In this document: in pieces, positions 21,051 to 22,445 of the stretch
How positions within the stretch are numbered: position 1 is the stretch's first letter
Layout: every line of letters begins with the position of its first letter
Virus record (IMG/VR): IMGVR_UViG_3300046006_002588
Location: 1-22,445 of that record
Length of the DNA: 22,445 nt
Strand: one strand, 5' to 3'
DNA from: a virus
The notes under the pieces: generated by a model
Seen by the model: the letters and a program-made list of their open reading frames with translations, nothing else
The model's database searches: none
Told to the model about the DNA's origin: nothing
Position numbers and translations under genes: made by a program

Positions 21051-22004
21051 TTATAAAATTACCTTTTCTTGTTTTACTTTGTGTATAGCAAGCTCTTTGT
21101 GCTTGAACTCGAAGTCGAGGTGTAGATCACTTTTGTAATTAGCATAAATCTCAGGAAGGAAAGTTGGAAAGTCGGCATGAGCACGAGGATTGTTACCGAC
21201 GAGAGATTCGCTGAAATGGAACAACGGAATAATACCATTCGGCCAAGTGGATACTGCCATTTCAAATGCTTTCTGTTCGCTCATGGCATCTGGATTGCAT
21301 TTGTGGTGCAGATTATCGAATGTAATCGGAATACTAGTGCGTTTGTAAAGATATTCATGTAGGTTGTATACGGTCCAACTTTTTAGTTTGTCTTCGTTCT
21401 CAAAGACAAGTCTACTTGTTACGGATTTTGACATGCGTTTGAGAACTTTTTCCAATCTATCAACAACTTCACCAAACTTGCCGTCATTATAACAGTTCAT
21501 GTGAATATTGATTGGTGCCTCGTATGATTGTGGCAGTTGAAGCAAATCCATAATCATAGCATGTTGTTCAAGGTCGCGAATAGAGTTTTCGGCAACGCCG
21601 TCTTTTGGACTTGCCGGAACAACAAACTGATCGGGATGCATGCTGCAACGTACTTTGTTTTGTCTAATAGTATTGGCACATGCGCTAAACTCGGCCATAA
21701 TATCTGAGAAATTGTAAAAATCATCAACGGTGAAATTTAGATCGGGATGTGTCATCAGAGGGAACACATTACTACCGATGCGATAATTCCATCCATTTTT
21801 TGCGCATTCTTTGATGATGGCGTGGATAGTTTTGATATTGTTCAGCGAACGGTCAGCGAGAATTTTCATTGCTGTTTCCTTGCCCAGTTTAGTATATTGA
21901 GCATAAGTCATGACATTGAACTTGACGCTTTGCTCCTGCAATCCTGTGTGAATGCAGCAAAGAGACGGAGTGATGTTAGATGGTAGAATCATGCAATAGA
22001 TCAT
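21051..22004 (-). CDS. uvdE: UV damage endonuclease (UvdE/UvsE family)
   Basis: 317-aa TIM-barrel endonuclease that nicks DNA 5' to UV photoproducts. Visible family blocks: SLCCIHTGLQEQSVKFN (about 14-30, the usual '-GYaCI--L' strand), NGWNYRIGSNVFPLMTH, RCSMHPDQFVVP (metal histidine), INIHMNCYNDGK, RLVFENEDK (metal Glu), ITFDNLHHKCNP (metal Asp/His) and LFHFSES. The length is ordinary for the family. The start is uncertain: ATG at 22004 lies inside the putative -10, so ATG at 21992 (MILPSNITP) may be the true, nearly leaderless start. It probably repairs phage DNA in sunlit water. Confidence 0.94.
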   Translation of the reverse strand: MIYCMILPSNITPSLCCIHTGLQEQSVKFNVMTYAQYTKLGKETAMKILADRSLNNIKTIHAIIKECAKNGWNYRIGSNVFPLMTHPDLNFTVDDFYNFSDIMAEFSACANTIRQNKVRCSMHPDQFVVPASPKDGVAENSIRDLEQHAMIMDLLQLPQSYEAPINIHMNCYNDGKFGEVVDRLEKVLKRMSKSVTSRLVFENEDKLKSWTVYNLHEYLYKRTSIPITFDNLHHKCNPDAMSEQKAFEMAVSTWPNGIIPLFHFSESLVGNNPRAHADFPTFLPEIYANYKSDLHLDFEFKHKELAIHKVKQEKVIL

Positions 22005-22027
22005 GCACTTTTATCTGCGCTTGTCAA
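22000..22027 (-). promoter_or_regulatory. Probable promoter of the UvdE unit
   Basis: TTGACA (plus 22022-22027), 16 bp, CATGAT (plus 22000-22005). It lies directly after the terminator at 22037-22068. The -10 overlaps the first possible ATG of uvdE. Confidence 0.55.
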
Positions 22028-22036
22028 CAGTACAAT

Positions 22037-22068
22037 AAAAAAAGGACACCAGTTACGGTGTCCTTTTT
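22037..22068 (-). terminator. Rho-independent terminator
   Basis: Stem AAAAAGGACACC (22039-22050)/GGTGTCCTTTTT (22057-22068) with a 6-base loop; on the minus strand a run of seven T follows. It ends the transcript of the barrel-protein gene. A T-run on the plus strand makes it potentially bidirectional. Confidence 0.9.
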
Positions 22069-22086
22069 GATAGAACTAATCGAGTA

Positions 22087-22445
22087 TTAGAACTTTACTG
22101 CAATCCCACCCGAAACACTATTTACAGTTGTTCCTGCGGTTAACAAACCGTCGCGGCGTTGAGTAAAGTCAACAGACAGTGTGGCATTCTTTGCATAATA
22201 GCCAATACCTGCGCCAACAACAGCATATTGCTTGCTAAATCTATACTTTACAATCGTATCGGCACCGAGATCATTAAAGCCATATCCAATTGCTGGAACA
22301 AGCTTTACATGTTGGAAACCAAATGGTAGACGTAGATTTGCTTCTGTGTTATTGGTATGATTCTTTAGGTCTGCGCGATAGCGTGCATCCCAAGTTGCAC
22401 GGGTGCCGAACAGAGAACCATTCAATAGCGCAAATGGCTCAGTAT
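22087..22445 (-). CDS. C-terminal part of an outer-membrane beta-barrel-like protein (partial)
   Basis: The frame is open to the right edge, so the N-terminus is missing; 118 residues are visible plus TAA. The sequence alternates hydrophobic and polar residues in strand pairs: ANLRLPFGFQHVKLVPAIGYGF, TIVKYRFSKQYAVVGAGIGYYAKNATLSVDFTQRRDG, TVNSVSGGIAVKF. Turns are short and rich in N/D/G, and the final residue is Phe, as in Gram-negative outer-membrane proteins that use the BAM machinery. This could be a phage-encoded surface protein altering host receptors, but a beta-rich virion protein is not excluded. It is closed by a strong terminator, so it is independently transcribed. Confidence 0.65.
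   Translation of the reverse strand, partial: TEPFALLNGSLFGTRATWDARYRADLKNHTNNTEANLRLPFGFQHVKLVPAIGYGFNDLGADTIVKYRFSKQYAVVGAGIGYYAKNATLSVDFTQRRDGLLTAGTTVNSVSGGIAVKF

Noticed and set aside
1-22445. TAG reassigned to an amino acid (as in some large phages)
   Set aside because: Long genes (491, 433, 371, 335 aa) have no internal in-frame TAG. The amber in the ABA-domain gene is a single case, and two other ORFs end in TAG without meaningful continuation.
1-22445. tRNA genes, CRISPR arrays, insertion sequences, attachment sites
   Set aside because: No cloverleaf with a GTTC-type arm, no regular repeat-spacer pattern, no transposase or integrase, and no duplicated att-like sequence were found by reading both strands; a tRNA scan was not run.

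Overview
The window looks like part of the genome of a large T4-like tailed phage, probably infecting a Gram-negative bacterium. It is AT-rich, almost every gene lies on the minus strand, and genes abut or overlap by ATGA. It carries phage replication and repair genes: a Pif1-type helicase, a candidate clamp-loader small subunit of the T4 gp62 type, a T4 gp1-like dNMP kinase, a RecB/Cas4-type nuclease, T4-type RNA ligase 1 and a UvdE-type UV endonuclease. It also carries two different HNH endonucleases and many small phage proteins. No integrase, transposase, CRISPR array or tRNA was seen. Host and taxonomy cannot be fixed from the sequence alone. Shine-Dalgarno sequences are mostly weak.

Layout, right to left, which is the direction of transcription for most genes. 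(1) 22445-22087: C-terminal end of an outer-membrane beta-barrel-like protein, closed by a classic terminator. (2) 22004-20838: UvdE plus a small ORF. (3) 20804-19432: RNA ligase plus a small ORF. (4) 19400-18255: four small genes, the first (phage ABA-sandwich domain) interrupted by an in-frame amber codon. (5) 18183-17521: an HNH nuclease. (6) 17462-16328: a membrane/coiled-coil protein, an out-of-frame overlapping ORF and two small phage genes. (7) 15377-16362, plus strand: a 47-aa basic ORF coupled to an HNH nuclease with four zinc-finger-like repeats. (8) 15274-14140: candidate gp62 and dNMP kinase. (9) 13712-14143, plus strand: an acidic-tailed unknown. (10) 13636-12118: PD-(D/E)XK nuclease and two small genes. 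(11) 12071-9408: a GT4 glycosyltransferase and four small proteins. (12) 9330-1198: an eleven-gene, essentially gapless operon of glycosyltransferases, methyltransferases (two FkbM) and a hexapeptide acetyltransferase. (13) 1130 to the left edge: Pif1-like helicase.

Nearly every minus-strand unit begins with a sigma70-like promoter: TTGAC(A/C/T/G), a 16-17 bp spacer, then a -10 close to TATAAT or CATAGT. I located eleven of these by eye. Several overlap the hairpin that ends the preceding unit, giving compact terminator/promoter junctions, and two share a palindromic CTTTTATAAAAAG element in the spacer.

The twelve sugar-related genes make up about half the window. Together they look like a complete phage-borne pathway for building and decorating a glycan (sugar transfer, O-methylation, O-acetylation), with virion proteins, host surface polysaccharide or DNA as possible targets. 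This is the most likely undescribed system here. The RNA ligase, UvdE, nuclease and helicase form the usual nucleic-acid metabolism and repair set of a large phage.
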